64,000 bases of DNA from Ruminiclostridium sp. (GCA_017624025.1 JAGANY010000005.1:22189-86188); one strand, 5' to 3'. Positions 25,579 to 35,401 are shown, counted from the stretch's first letter. The notes: generated from the letters alone by a model not told the origin. Translations and numbers: made by a program.

Positions 25579-28500
25579 TTAGTATTTTCTGAAGGCCTGT
25601 ACAAGTAATACGGGGAGCATCCAGAATAAATTGTAACAGATAATAACAACAGGCGAGAATACCAGTGTTTTTACCGAAAGCGCAAATATCGCGCCAAGAA
25701 CCGCCGCTAAGAATATTCCCGCAAGCATCGTTGTCTGTGAAAGATTTACGTCCTTTATAAGCTTTTTCGAAGCAATAAGTGCTCTCGCAAAAGCAGTAAA
25801 CGTACCGTTACAGGTAATACCGCCCGAGCCTCTCGAGGTGTATTTTGTGGTTTCCGTAAATACTTCGTGGAGATTGCTTCCGATAACCTTTATCTTTTCG
25901 GGGTCAATATCAAATAAATCAGCAATTTTTCCGCCCGTTACAATAGAGTCCGTTGTCTTTACGATAAGGGAAACGCCTCTGTCCGAAAGGTCACAGAGAT
26001 AATTTCTTATGTTGGCGTTAGCTGTAAGACGGATAAAGAAGATTATCGTAAGCTCGCCGCCTACCGCAAGATAAACCGCATCAGAACCGTTACGGCAGTA
26101 CTTTGTGATTGCGCTCATTTCGGGAACCTTTATGCTGTGATGCTTCATATGTTCACGGTTGCCCATAATAAGACGCTTGTTGCCGTACCAGCCCATAACG
26201 CCCATATTGTCCTCATAAACACAGCTGTCAATATCCTCGATAAGCTCTTCCTTTCCGCCTACCATTTCGTAGAAGAGACGGGAAAGTATCGAGCCGCTCT
26301 TTATCGCAAGACTTGCGGCTAAGATAATAGCCTGGTCGAGAGAAATATTGTTGAAGGAGTTCTGTAAACGACAAGGTTTAAGGTTTGTGCATTCAACAGT
26401 CGATGCAGGGAAAATAGCCGATACATCAGTTATTACAGCGTTGGTTTCGCTGAACTCTTCGGCTGTGCTGTAGCCGAGCAGTGTGCTTCCTGTCTTTAAA
26501 AGAGCCTTTGTCGCTCTCTTAAGAGGATTATTTACAATAAACATAATGGAGAACGGTGCAAATATGCACACAAAACCAACAAGAACTGTACTTGCCCAGT
26601 AAATATTGTTCTCCATTCCGTCAATGCCGTTAGGAATAAAGTAGGTAAGAATACCCAATATTGTGCCTACGACAAGGGACAGAGGAGTTAAGAAACGGGA
26701 AATTCTGTCCGCTCTGTCATCACAGTAGCTTTTTCTTAAAAAGTCGGTAAGATATTCTGTTTTTCTCATAGCTACGAGAACGGGAAGCTGTGAAACAACG
26801 CCCTTTGTAAAGGCGCTTACTTCGCTTTCGCCCTCGATTATATCCGCATAATACCTGTTTTCGTCGGCGGATATAAAGCGGAAATTCTTTCTCGCTCTCG
26901 ATATCATACTAAGCTTTCCGAGGGTGTTAAAAAGCAGTCCCACAAGAGCCACAGGGATAAAGATATATGCGTTGTCACGCTGGATATCGTCGGTATCCAT
27001 AAGCTGTAATACCGCTCCGCCAAGGGACAGTACGGAGCTTAATGCACATACGCTGTCACAGTCGCCTTTTCCCTTAAAGAGCTTTACAACGCCGTTTACA
27101 ATAGCCGAGTTGCAAAGGCCCATACCAATTACGCCTGCAATAAGATTAAAATAAATAAATCCGTCAGCGAAATATCTCTTATTAAGGAAATTGCTGTCGC
27201 CTTCGAGGACATTTACGCCGAAATTCTTTATAAATTCCTGTGCGAAGGTAATTCCGCATACTATAAGCGTTATTATAAGAAGCAGTACAAATCTTAATTT
27301 AAGGCTCTTGTGCGTTTCGGTAAGGTCGTTCCAAATCTGACCCTCATCGTCAGTAATGTCGAAATCGTCCTCTTCGTCGCCCAATGAAAAATCATCATCG
27401 TCGGTTATATCCTCGAGCACAAAGTCGGTAATACGTCTTTTTCTCTTGGAAGCGAGGGATTTTATCTTCTGTTCGCCGATAACGGGATTTGATACAGGGA
27501 TATGACCTGTCTGGGGCATTACAACAGCTCTGTCGATTTCGATAAGGAAGCCGTTCTGCTGGGTTTTACCCTTTGCTGCCTTTTCGAGCTGTTCGGTAAC
27601 GGAGCGTACCGACTGTACCTCTATGTCAGAAAGACGCTTCTGTTCGATTGTTTTATTTATCGAAGCAAGCTTCGGGTCAATGTTCTTTTTCTTTGAAGGA
27701 ATTTCAACCGTACCGTTACCGCCCTTAGGAGCGATTTCAACTGTACCGCCGGCCTTTGTCTTAGCCGGGATTTCAGCTGTTCCCCCTTCGCTTTCGGCTG
27801 TAAAGGGCTCAGCCTTCTCCTCTGTTTTCTTTGCGGGGATTTCGAGAGTACCGCCGCTAAGAGGGTTAATATCGGGGTTAAAGGGCTTGAATTCCCCTGT
27901 ACTGCTTGGGAAATCGGCAAGCACAAAGGTTTTATCCAGGTCTATAGCCGGCTCAGAGGCTCTCGAAAGCTCGGGCATTATCATAGTTTCGCCCGAAATA
28001 ATATCTTCTATAGGTCTTTCAACAGGCTTTGCGTTTGCTCTCGCAATATCCTTAAGCTCGTTTCCTGCAATACCTACGGTGTCGCCCGAAAGCTGCTGTG
28101 CTGGAATGGTTTCGATAATCTGTGTAAGACCTGTTTTTTCGCCGCTGTCATAAGGATTAAAGGCAGAAAGAAAATCGTCAGGGTCTTCGAGAGCGATTTC
28201 TCTTTCGAGACGCTTCTGGGTCTCCGCTTCGAGCTTCGTCTGTCTTAATTCCTTTTCAAGCTCGATTTCCTCTGCTGTCGCTTCTACAGGAGCGTCATCG
28301 GTAACCTCTTCCTCGATTTTCGGAATCTCGATAGGAGCTTCCTCGAAAACAATGCTCTTTGTTGCGAAGCGTTTTTCCGATTCTTCCTGCTCGCGGCGTA
28401 ATCTTTCGGCTTCTTTTCTTGCCGCTTCCTGTTCTTCGGCGGCGAGGGCAGCGATTCTTGCCGCTTCTTCGGCCTTTCTCTTTTCTTCTTCTTCCTTTAT

Positions 28501-28962
28501 ACGTAAAAGCTCGGCAGCTTCTTCCGCTGCTTTTCTTTGCTTTATTTCTGCTTTTCTCTGCCTCTCCTCGAGTTCAGCCTGTCGTTTCTTCAGTGCCGCT
28601 TATTAGGCTTTCTTTTTAGCCTCTGCCGCTTCCTTAAGCTTTCTTTCTCTTTCGGCTGCTTCACGGCGTTCTTTTTCCGCTCTCTGCTGTTCGGCGAGCT
28701 TTCGCTGTTCTTCCTTTATGCGTGCCTTTTCTTCGGCCTTAGCCGCCGCTTCCTTAGCCTTTCGCTCCTGCTCTGCTCTTCTTTTTGCAAGCTTTTCATC
28801 TACAGGACTTACTTTTTTCGGTGCCTCACCGAGAGTTTCATCAAGAATCTCATCTATGCTGTATCCCACAGGGGTTTCTTCATCAGCATCTTCCGCTACC
28901 GTACTTGTCTTTCTTTTTAAATCGACTTCGGCAAGGATATCTTCAAGAGAAAAATCCGACAT
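25579..28962 (-). pseudogene. Large membrane protein resembling a degenerate P-type ATPase, interrupted by an in-frame TAA
   Basis: One frame of 1,127 codons from ATG 28962, broken only by TAA at 28605-28603 (codon 120). The flanks (AEAKKKA before, AALKKRQAEL after) are a continuous charged coiled coil, so a Glu codon GAA was probably changed to TAA. Residues 1-310: acidic and coiled coil. Then a disordered Thr/Glu/Pro-rich region and about eight membrane helices. Between helices the soluble part resembles a P1B ATPase: VITDVSAIF stands where DKTGT should be, NKRLIMGNREHM looks like the nucleotide-domain loop, and LSDRGVSLIVKTTDSIVTGGKIADLFDI the hinge. The phosphorylation motif and the GDGxND motif are missing, so it would not pump. 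Twelve bp downstream of rlmB. Confidence 0.68.
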
Positions 28963-28974
28963 TCCGACACCTCC

Positions 28975-29700
28975 TTATCTTCTGTGTCTTACTACCTCAT
29001 ACATAAGAATGCCGCCGCTTACCGACGCATTCAGAGAATTTACCTTTCCATACATATCTATGGATAAAATCATATCACAGCTCTCACGTACAAGCCTTCC
29101 GAGACCGAAGCCCTCGGAGCCTATTACGAGAGCAACTGCTCCGCTTAAATCTGCCTTATGGAAGGGCTGGCCGTCGGCCTCCGCTCCATAGACCCATATA
29201 TTCTTTTTCTTTAAATCGTTTATTGTCTCAACAAGATTCGATACTCTCGCTACCTTAAGCCAGTTTACTGCACCTGCAGAGGTCTTGAAGACGGTAGAGG
29301 TAAGACCTGCACTTCTTCTTTTCGGAATAATGATTCCGTGAGCTCCTGCCGCTTCGGCTGTACGTATAAGGGCACCGAGATTGTGGGGGTCCTGTATTTC
29401 GTCTGCAATAATAAGAAAGGGCGGTTCATTCTTTTCCTCTGCAACCTTTAAAAGCTCGTCAACGGTAACGTATTCCGCCGCCGCAAGGACTGCCGCAACG
29501 CCTCCGTGTTTTCCGCCCTCGGCGAGGGTGTTGAGCTTTTCGTCGTTTGCATCCTTTACTACCGCTCCCGACTCCTTCGCAAGAGAAATTATTTTTCCGA
29601 GACCCTTTGAATTTTTCTGTATATAAACGGTATCAATGGTTTTTCCCGAAAGTAATGCCTCTGTTACAGCATTACGTCCGTAAATTATCTGTTCTTCCAT
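28975..29700 (-). CDS. rlmB: 23S rRNA (guanosine-2'-O)-methyltransferase, TrmH/SpoU family
   Basis: 241 residues. N-terminal L30-like substrate domain (IIYGRNAVTEAL...), then the SPOUT domain with motif 1 ADEIQDPHNLGALIRTAEAAG, motif 2 ALVIGSEGFGLGRLV and motif 3 MYGKVNSLNASVSGGILMYE. These form the knotted SAM site. Likely methylates G2251 of 23S rRNA. AAAGGA precedes the ATG; cotranscribed with the large interrupted gene. Confidence 0.92.
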   Translation of the reverse strand: MEEQIIYGRNAVTEALLSGKTIDTVYIQKNSKGLGKIISLAKESGAVVKDANDEKLNTLAEGGKHGGVAAVLAAAEYVTVDELLKVAEEKNEPPFLIIADEIQDPHNLGALIRTAEAAGAHGIIIPKRRSAGLTSTVFKTSAGAVNWLKVARVSNLVETINDLKKKNIWVYGAEADGQPFHKADLSGAVALVIGSEGFGLGRLVRESCDMILSIDMYGKVNSLNASVSGGILMYEVVRHRR

Positions 29701-29753
29701 TATTTATCGTTCCTTTCCCGTTCAAAAAACATTACTCCATAATAATTCATTAT

Positions 29754-29783
29754 ATTATAACATATTTCGCCCTCAAATTACAA
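29754..29783 (-). promoter_or_regulatory. Probable rlmB promoter
   Basis: Minus strand: TTGTAA (29783-29778), 18 bp, TATAAT (29759-29754). Confidence 0.5.
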
Positions 29784-29822
29784 TACCTAATTTAAATTTA
29801 TTTATATAAAAATAGTATATAA

Positions 29823-29851
29823 TTGACAATATGCGGCTGTTATGTTAAAAT
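29823..29851 (+). promoter_or_regulatory. Promoter of the membrane protein at 29877
   Basis: TTGACA (29823-29828), 17 bp, TAAAAT (29846-29851); the start codon follows after 25 bp with AAGGGGG in between. Confidence 0.75.
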
Positions 29852-29876
29852 ATGTGCGTAAAAAGGGGGCGGAAAA

Positions 29877-30533
29877 ATGAAGAAAATAGTAATTCCTCTT
29901 AAAGTCAGCCGTATTATTGCCTCTGTTTTATGGGGCGGTATTACTCTTTATCATCTTCTTATCTATCTTCTTACCGAGGGCGGTTTTTTATTTTTGGGAT
30001 TTATAAGCACAGGTCTCCTTACCTATTGTCTTTTAGCGAAAAGAATAAAGCTTGCTCCTCATATTATCGGCTTTTTAATAATGCTCTGGTTTTCAATGTT
30101 CCCCACAGGCTTTCACAGCGATTCGGTTTTCAGATACCCTTTCCAGAAATGGTATGCAGAGGAATACAGGGGTTTTGATGTTTCATTTCTGCCCGAAGAG
30201 CTCCCCGAACCGATAAATGATTATTACACAGAATTTATCCCCCCTATGCTACAGGGCTGGGGGCATTATATCGTATCCGTTGAAACTGATGCGGAAAGTA
30301 TCAGCGAGATAAAGAAAACCGCCAAAGAAACAGCAAGGGAGATAAGAAGCCTTGAAGAATATCTTAATGATATGGAAAAAAAGGCTTATGCGTATATTCC
30401 CGAAGAGCTTGAAACGGAGCCCTATGGATATGATATATACATAATGCGTTCAAACTATAACTTCAATCATCCGAATACCGAGGCGATTCTTATTAACGAA
30501 GCGGAAAATACGGTTGTCTGGTCAATATTATAA
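29877..30533 (+). CDS. Membrane protein of unknown function
   Basis: 218 residues: three hydrophobic helices (~10-30, 35-52, 60-80), then a mainly hydrophilic domain (~85-218) with an amphipathic Lys/Glu helix (ISEIKKTAKETAREIRSLEE). No recognised family. Monocistronic, with its own promoter; its 3' end runs into F1 copy 5. Confidence 0.65.
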   Translation: MKKIVIPLKVSRIIASVLWGGITLYHLLIYLLTEGGFLFLGFISTGLLTYCLLAKRIKLAPHIIGFLIMLWFSMFPTGFHSDSVFRYPFQKWYAEEYRGFDVSFLPEELPEPINDYYTEFIPPMLQGWGHYIVSVETDAESISEIKKTAKETAREIRSLEEYLNDMEKKAYAYIPEELETEPYGYDIYIMRSNYNFNHPNTEAILINEAENTVVWSIL

Positions 30534-30554
30534 CAGAAACGGACAGCAAGGACG

Positions 30555-30777
30555 TTGTTCTTATAGAAGTATTTATGAGTATTAACGAGGGAAACCCTTT
30601 TGTAAAAGGGTTTTCCCTCGAGCTCCCTTCCGAAAATTTTCAGTATAAATAAAAACCATAGGGTAACACCCTATGGTTTTTATTTATATTAAAAGTCTTT
30701 GGAAGAGGGTTCGGGAGAAAGCCTTTCTACAGAAAGGTTTCTCCCGTTAATACCTATAAATACTTCTATAATAGCAA
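30555..30777. repeat. F1 nested-palindrome element, copy 5 (inverted orientation)
   Basis: H3 30586-30620, H2 30647-30685, H1 30712-30746. Both side hairpins have the TGTA loop. H2 is the AAAAACCATAGGG/CCCTATGGTTTTT variant with loop TAACA: a clear bidirectional terminator with A- and T-tracts. The outer arms share TTATAGAAGTATTTAT as an inverted repeat. Confidence 0.92.
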
Positions 30778-30800
30778 TACCCTGATATTCGTCCGGCTTT

Positions 30801-31466
30801 TTATAAAGACCAGTCTATGGGTGTTATGCCCTTTTCCTTTAAAAAGTCATTGCATTTTGAAAAATGCTTACAGCCGAAAAATCCGTTGTATGCCGATAAG
30901 GGGCTCGGATGTGCACAGGTAAGGATTTTATGGTTCGGATTAGTTATAAGAGCCGTTTTCGCTCTCGCATTCGCTCCCCAGAGTATAAATACAACAGGCT
31001 TTTCCCTTTCGTTCATAGCCTTTATTATACTATCCGTAAATATTTCCCAGCCCTTTCCTCTGTGGCTGTTGGCGTTGCCTCTTCTTACGGTAAGAGCTGT
31101 GTTTAACAGCAAAACACCCTCTTTTGCCCATTTCGTAAGGTCTCCCTTTTCGGGTATGGGAAGCCCTAAATCCGTATTAAGCTCTTTGTAGATATTTATA
31201 AGAGAGGGCGGCAGCTTAACTCCGTCCTTTACCGAAAACGCAAGCCCGTGTGCCTGGTTTGGCTCGTGATAAGGGTCCTGACCTAAAATTACCGCCTTGA
31301 CGTCGTTGTAGGGCGTAAGCTTAAGGGCGTTGAAAATATCATACATATCGGGATAGATAGTATAGGTGCTGTATTCGCTCTTTAAAAACTGTCTTAACTG
31401 TAAATAATAAGGCTTTTCGAACTCGCCCTTTAAGAGCTCGTCCCATTCGTTTCCGAGTTTTACCAT
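30801..31466 (-). CDS. ung: Uracil-DNA glycosylase
   Basis: 221 residues, family-1 UDG. Water-activating motif [40 protein letters not shown], and the leucine-loop motif [18 protein letters not shown]. Removes uracil from DNA as the first step of base excision repair. Head of a minus-strand block lying beside an OGG1-type glycosylase gene (32510-33310). Confidence 0.96.
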   Translation of the reverse strand: MVKLGNEWDELLKGEFEKPYYLQLRQFLKSEYSTYTIYPDMYDIFNALKLTPYNDVKAVILGQDPYHEPNQAHGLAFSVKDGVKLPPSLINIYKELNTDLGLPIPEKGDLTKWAKEGVLLLNTALTVRRGNANSHRGKGWEIFTDSIIKAMNEREKPVVFILWGANARAKTALITNPNHKILTCAHPSPLSAYNGFFGCKHFSKCNDFLKEKGITPIDWSL

Positions 31467-31498
31467 AATTCTGTCCTTTTCTATACTATATGTATAAT

Positions 31499-32110
31499 TT
31501 AATAACAGCCTAAAAGACCGTTTATATAATCAAAGGTTTTCGGTGCGGCAAGCTTAAGGGTTTCGGGTTCGAGAAGATACTGTGCTCCCGCCGCCGCAAA
31601 AAATTCCGCTGAATGATCGTCGCTGTCAATAACCTCTACAAAAACATTGTCCTGCTCTCTGTAGAATATATTGAGGAATTCCTCCGATTCGCTTATGCCG
31701 CCGTTGACATTGTCATAGGTATGGAAAAGCTCGTGATAAACTACGTCAACGTCAAAGGAATCGGTAGAAATATAAACTGTCGAATCCTGTGTAAGTCCGA
31801 GGGCGATTCCGCCTCCCGATGCGGGAATAGAAATCTCTCCTCCGACAAAATACATATCCGTACAGCACTCGACAATTACTTCGGGAGCCTGTTCGAGCAT
31901 GTGTGCGTGGCCGATAAAGTTTTCGGCGTTTATTTCTCCGCATTTATATACGTCTATGCCCCTGTAGCTTCCGCAATATTCGCGGCTAAGAAGATATCTT
32001 GTCTCGTAATTCGTTATGAACCGACCGAGAAAGACGCCTGCTACAAGTGCGACAACAATAACGATAATATATTTTACCGTACGGAATGAAAAAAATTCTC
32101 TCAATCTCAT
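31499..32110 (-). CDS. Membrane-anchored zincin, anthrax-lethal-factor/PPEP-like
   Basis: 203 residues. One N-terminal membrane helix (~13-33) anchors an outside domain. HELFH is a zinc HExxH motif; ~30 residues later [13 protein letters not shown] matches the third-ligand segment of the lethal factor C-terminal family (EFFAEAF-type). [11 protein letters not shown] then closes the domain as in that family. Secreted relatives include Pro-Pro endopeptidases that trim adhesins from the cell surface. A tethered version acting on neighbouring surface proteins is plausible but unproven. Five bp downstream of the zinc-ribbon gene 32115-32498. Confidence 0.62.
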   Translation of the reverse strand: MRLREFFSFRTVKYIIVIVVALVAGVFLGRFITNYETRYLLSREYCGSYRGIDVYKCGEINAENFIGHAHMLEQAPEVIVECCTDMYFVGGEISIPASGGGIALGLTQDSTVYISTDSFDVDVVYHELFHTYDNVNGGISESEEFLNIFYREQDNVFVEVIDSDDHSAEFFAAAGAQYLLEPETLKLAAPKTFDYINGLLGCY

Positions 32111-32114
32111 AGCT

Positions 32115-32498
32115 TTATATCAAAGAAAAGTAAAGGCCGGCGAAAACGCCTGTGGAAATTGCGAGAAGTCCGATTATTACGAGACAGAAAGCTAACGCAC
32201 CCTTACCGAAATCAACCTTTTCCGGAGGCTCCTGTGCTCTTAAAAACTCATTTACAGGCGGATCAGCGGGCTCGGTTTTTTCGTAAATGCCGCTGTTGCT
32301 GTTATAAGGATTGTAATTGATGTATGAAGCGTTTGTCTGTTCTGCTGCAGGAGCAGGCTCTGTTACTGCCGAAGCTTCGGCTGAAACGGCTTCCTGCTGG
32401 GATATTGTAACAGGCGGAGCCGCCTCCATTCTTTTTCCACAGTTGGTACAGAACGCTGCACCCTCATCTATAAATTTTCCACAGTTATTGCAATACAT
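32115..32498 (-). CDS. Zinc-ribbon protein with C-terminal membrane helix
   Basis: 127 residues. MYCNNCGKFIDEGAAFCTNC is a double-CxxC zinc ribbon; a Pro/Ala/Gln linker follows and one helix near the end (ALAFCLVIIGLLAISTGVFAGLY). A tail-anchored, cytoplasm-facing zinc ribbon; function unknown. Part of the minus-strand run OGG1-type glycosylase, zinc ribbon, zincin, ung, with gaps of 11, 4 and 32 bp. Confidence 0.72.
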   Translation of the reverse strand: MYCNNCGKFIDEGAAFCTNCGKRMEAAPPVTISQQEAVSAEASAVTEPAPAAEQTNASYINYNPYNSNSGIYEKTEPADPPVNEFLRAQEPPEKVDFGKGALAFCLVIIGLLAISTGVFAGLYFSLI

Positions 32499-32509
32499 AA
32501 AATTTCCTC

Positions 32510-33310
32510 CTATACTCCGTGAGTTCTGAAATACTCGAAAAGATACTGCTGGGCGATACCCTTATAGCTTCCCATACATTCGGGGAGCCCGTCGGGGTAA
32601 TACTCCGCAACTATACGCTTTACCCATACATCCATAGGAAACGCCTCGGTCTTATGGTAAGCGAAGAGAAGCACACAGTCGGCAACCTTATCGCCCACGC
32701 CGACGATTTTTTTAAGCTCCTCTTTTCCCTCTTCGTAGCTCATATCATAAATCTTTTCAAGATCTACTGTCTTATCATTAGTTTTTCTCACAGCGTCAAG
32801 AATATACCTTGCTCTGAAGCCTGCTTTCAGGGGAGCAAGCGACGCTTCGTCTGCCTCTAAAAGTCTTTCCTTTGTGGGAAAGGCATATCCTTCCCCTTTC
32901 TTTTCGCCGAAGGTCTCGCAAAGTCTTGAAACGATGCCTTTTATACGGGGAATATTGTTGTTCTGTGAGATAATAAAGCTTATAAGCGTCTCGAAAGGCT
33001 CCTGCCGTAAAATACGGAGACCCCTGTTTTCTCCCGACGCAAGCTTTAATGTTTCGTCGGAGCTGAACTGCTCGATAATAGCGTTATAATCGGTTTCTGT
33101 GTCGAAATAGGATAACCAGTATTCTAAATCCTCTTCGTCAACCCCTAAAAGAAGCACGCCCTCGTCACATTCCTTAAGACGTAAGAAGCGGCTGCCCGAA
33201 TATCCCGAAAAAATCCCGTCATCATCGTGAGACCAGCGGAAAGCCTGACCGCCCTCGAGAGTCTGTATAAGATTAAAGGTGTCGGTTTTTAAAAGATAAT
33301 CTATTACCAA
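32510..33310 (-). CDS. OGG1-type 8-oxoguanine DNA glycosylase/lyase
   Basis: 266 residues. N-terminal beta domain (ECDEGVLLLGVDEEDLEYWL), helix-hairpin-helix with catalytic Lys in GVGDKVADCVLLFAYHK, catalytic Asp in FPMDVWVKRI, and FISQNNNIPRIKGIVSRLC, all characteristic of OGG1 rather than MutM. It excises 8-oxoguanine and nicks the strand. First gene of the block that includes ung, so base-excision functions are grouped here. Confidence 0.88.
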   Translation of the reverse strand: MVIDYLLKTDTFNLIQTLEGGQAFRWSHDDDGIFSGYSGSRFLRLKECDEGVLLLGVDEEDLEYWLSYFDTETDYNAIIEQFSSDETLKLASGENRGLRILRQEPFETLISFIISQNNNIPRIKGIVSRLCETFGEKKGEGYAFPTKERLLEADEASLAPLKAGFRARYILDAVRKTNDKTVDLEKIYDMSYEEGKEELKKIVGVGDKVADCVLLFAYHKTEAFPMDVWVKRIVAEYYPDGLPECMGSYKGIAQQYLFEYFRTHGV

Positions 33311-33474
33311 AATTTTAACCGTCCGTTATGTAATATTGTACAAAAATTCGCCGTTTTTAAAAAAATTTCGGAAAACTCTTGATTATTTCTTCTTATTATA
33401 ATACAATTTAAGTATAATTTCAACTATATGATATGAAATTTTTATGAAAATAAATTAAGGAGTTTTTAAAAGCT

Positions 33475-34188
33475 ATGAGAGAAAGTATTTTAACAATACC
33501 TGTTAACGAGGTCTTTGAACCCCGTTGCGGATGCCCTATGTGTGCTATGAGAAATACTGTCGAGGAGCATATCAGCGAATATATTATGGGTGCAGCTATG
33601 ATGGAGCCCGACGTAAGAATGGAGACAAACGAACTCGGCTTCTGCCTTACCCATTTTGAAATGCTTCTTCAGCAGAATAACCGCCTTTCTCTCGGACTTA
33701 TGCTCAATACATATCTCGAGACCGCCCGTGCCAACGTTTTCGATAAGAAGGCTCTTATCTTCAAAGAGGGTGCAAAGGCGAAAAAAGCAAAAAAAGCAAG
33801 CGAAATGGAAGAAACCTGCTTCGTTTGCAGTAAGGTAAACTGGGGTGTTGACCATATGCTGGAGACAGTTTTTACTATGTTCGTAAAAGACCCCGGCTTC
33901 AAGAAGCTTTTTAAGGCACAGGAATATATCTGTATCCCCCATTACATTATGCTTATGGAAAAGGCACAGACAAAGCTCCAGAAGGGCGACCTCGCCGAAT
34001 TTACCGACGCTCTCGATAAACTCGTTACCGATTATATGGCAAGCCTTAACAGCGACGTAAACGACTTCTGCAACAGCTTCGACTACCGTAATGCAGGCAA
34101 GCTTCATACTCCCGAAATGGAACACGTAAGAACCTCCGTAGAACGCTCCATCGAATTCCTCACAGGAAGAAAACCAAGAGTAAAATAA
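33475..34188 (+). CDS. Cys-rich protein, DUF6062-like
   Basis: 237 residues. Two repeated Cys motifs, CGCPMCAM (~18) and CFVCSK (~118). Each is followed ~40 residues later by a C-x2-H pair (FCLTHFEMLL and ICIPHYIMLM), so the protein looks like two internal repeats each able to bind a metal. Otherwise helical. It resembles the DUF6062 family, of unknown function. AAGGAG lies 13 bp before the ATG. The upstream 164 bp (33311-33474) hold AT-rich sequence with TATAAT-like boxes at several places, none paired convincingly. Confidence 0.65.
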   Translation: MRESILTIPVNEVFEPRCGCPMCAMRNTVEEHISEYIMGAAMMEPDVRMETNELGFCLTHFEMLLQQNNRLSLGLMLNTYLETARANVFDKKALIFKEGAKAKKAKKASEMEETCFVCSKVNWGVDHMLETVFTMFVKDPGFKKLFKAQEYICIPHYIMLMEKAQTKLQKGDLAEFTDALDKLVTDYMASLNSDVNDFCNSFDYRNAGKLHTPEMEHVRTSVERSIEFLTGRKPRVK

Positions 34189-34437
34189 AACCCTAAGGGG
34201 TTGCTTTATAAAAGCGTTATAAGTATTTATCGGGAGAAACCTTTCTGAAGAAAGGCTTTCTCCCGTACCCTCTTCCAAAGACTTTTAATATAAATTAAAG
34301 AACCACAGGAAAGTCCTGTGGTTCTTTAATTTATACTGAAAGTTTTCGGAAGGGAGCTCGAGGGAAAGCCCTTTTTCAAAAGGGTTTCCCTCGGTAATGC
34401 TCATAAACACTTTTTATAAAGCAACCTCTTAGGGTTT
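34188..34437. repeat. F1 nested-palindrome element, copy 6, with the longest outer arms
   Basis: H1 34231-34265, H2 34292-34332 (loop AAG), H3 34359-34393; TGAA-type loops. The outer arms 34188-34212 and 34413-34437 are complementary at 24 of 25 positions with a sequence (CCCTAAG...GTTGCTTTATAAA) seen in no other copy. The left arm begins at the last base of the upstream stop codon. Confidence 0.93.
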
Positions 34438-34454
34438 TTGTTTATTTGCCTGGA

Positions 34455-35360
34455 TTACTGACCTTCGAACATAGTTGCTAAGTCAACTAATACGTAGTCG
34501 GAAGGACTTTCATATACAGAAGGGTCAACTTCGTGTGTTAAGAATGTGATTTCCATTGTTATGCCTGCAGATTCGATGTACTTTACTTCCTTTGTAGCCT
34601 TATCTGCATAAATTGTAATGTCGCCCATTTCAACAGTGTTGATTGTTTCGAAGAGGTCTTCTGTGCCGTTGTATTCCTTTGTACCTGTTTCAAAAGTAGC
34701 TGTATCGGGGTCGAAGGTCGTCGAAATGGAACCCTTCATTGTGTCTGCCATAGAAGACATTTCTTCTTCGCTGAGTGTCATATACATAGCAGTCTTTTCA
34801 GCGTCGCTTACCATATAGTACTTGTCGCCGTCAAGAATAACTGTAGCGCCCTCGCCGTCTGTCTTTGTGATTAAAGCCATCTTATTGAGGCCTTCCATGT
34901 GGATATCCATAGTTACCTTGCTGAGCGTACCTGTGCCGTACATATCTGCTTCGTAAGCAAAGCCCATAGCTGTAGGAAGAAGGGATGTTTCATACATATA
35001 GTCAGCGTAAATCGGAACCTCAGCCTTAAGAGTTTCGATGAATTCCTTCATCTCATCAGTTAAAAGGTCTTCTTTTAAGCCTGTAAGATCCTTTTCGGGA
35101 GCGGCTTCTGTTTCAGCTTCGGTTGTTTCTTCTGTTGTAGCTTCGGTTGTTTCTGCTTCTGTAGCTTCAGTAGTTGTTTCTGCTTCTGTAGCTTCGGTAG
35201 TTGTTGTTTCAGCCTCTGTTTCCTCTGCTTCGGTTGTAGTAGCTTCTGCTGCTTCCTCTTCGGCAACGGTTGTTGTTTCTTCTTCAGCTTCCTTAGCAGG
35301 ACCGCAGCCTGCTGCTGTAAGAACCATAGCGGCTAAAAGTACGGATAAAAACTTTTTCAT
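34455..35360 (-). CDS. Lipoprotein with Thr/Glu-rich linker
   Basis: 301 residues. Signal peptide and lipobox (TAAGC), then ~75 residues made almost only of Glu, Thr and Ala in TEATEAETT-like repeats, then a ~200-residue beta-rich domain (IYADKATKEVKYIESAGITMEI) of the LolA/outer-surface lipoprotein style. It resembles the lipoprotein at 63064-63828 in plan (VDNKLYYIVDDD versus LDGDKYYMVSDA). Function unknown. Its own promoter with a palindrome at the start site may regulate it. Confidence 0.7.
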   Translation of the reverse strand: MKKFLSVLLAAMVLTAAGCGPAKEAEEETTTVAEEEAAEATTTEAEETEAETTTTEATEAETTTEATEAETTEATTEETTEAETEAAPEKDLTGLKEDLLTDEMKEFIETLKAEVPIYADYMYETSLLPTAMGFAYEADMYGTGTLSKVTMDIHMEGLNKMALITKTDGEGATVILDGDKYYMVSDAEKTAMYMTLSEEEMSSMADTMKGSISTTFDPDTATFETGTKEYNGTEDLFETINTVEMGDITIYADKATKEVKYIESAGITMEITFLTHEVDPSVYESPSDYVLVDLATMFEGQ

Positions 35361-35401
35361 TGTTTAATTTCCCCTTTTCTTGAGATATGTTTTTTCAATT
35401 T

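Noticed and set aside
33490-34278. 262-codon minus-strand open frame
   Set aside because: Starts inside F1 copy 6 and is antisense to the Cys-rich gene whose repeated C-x2-C/C-x2-H motifs are coherent on the plus strand.
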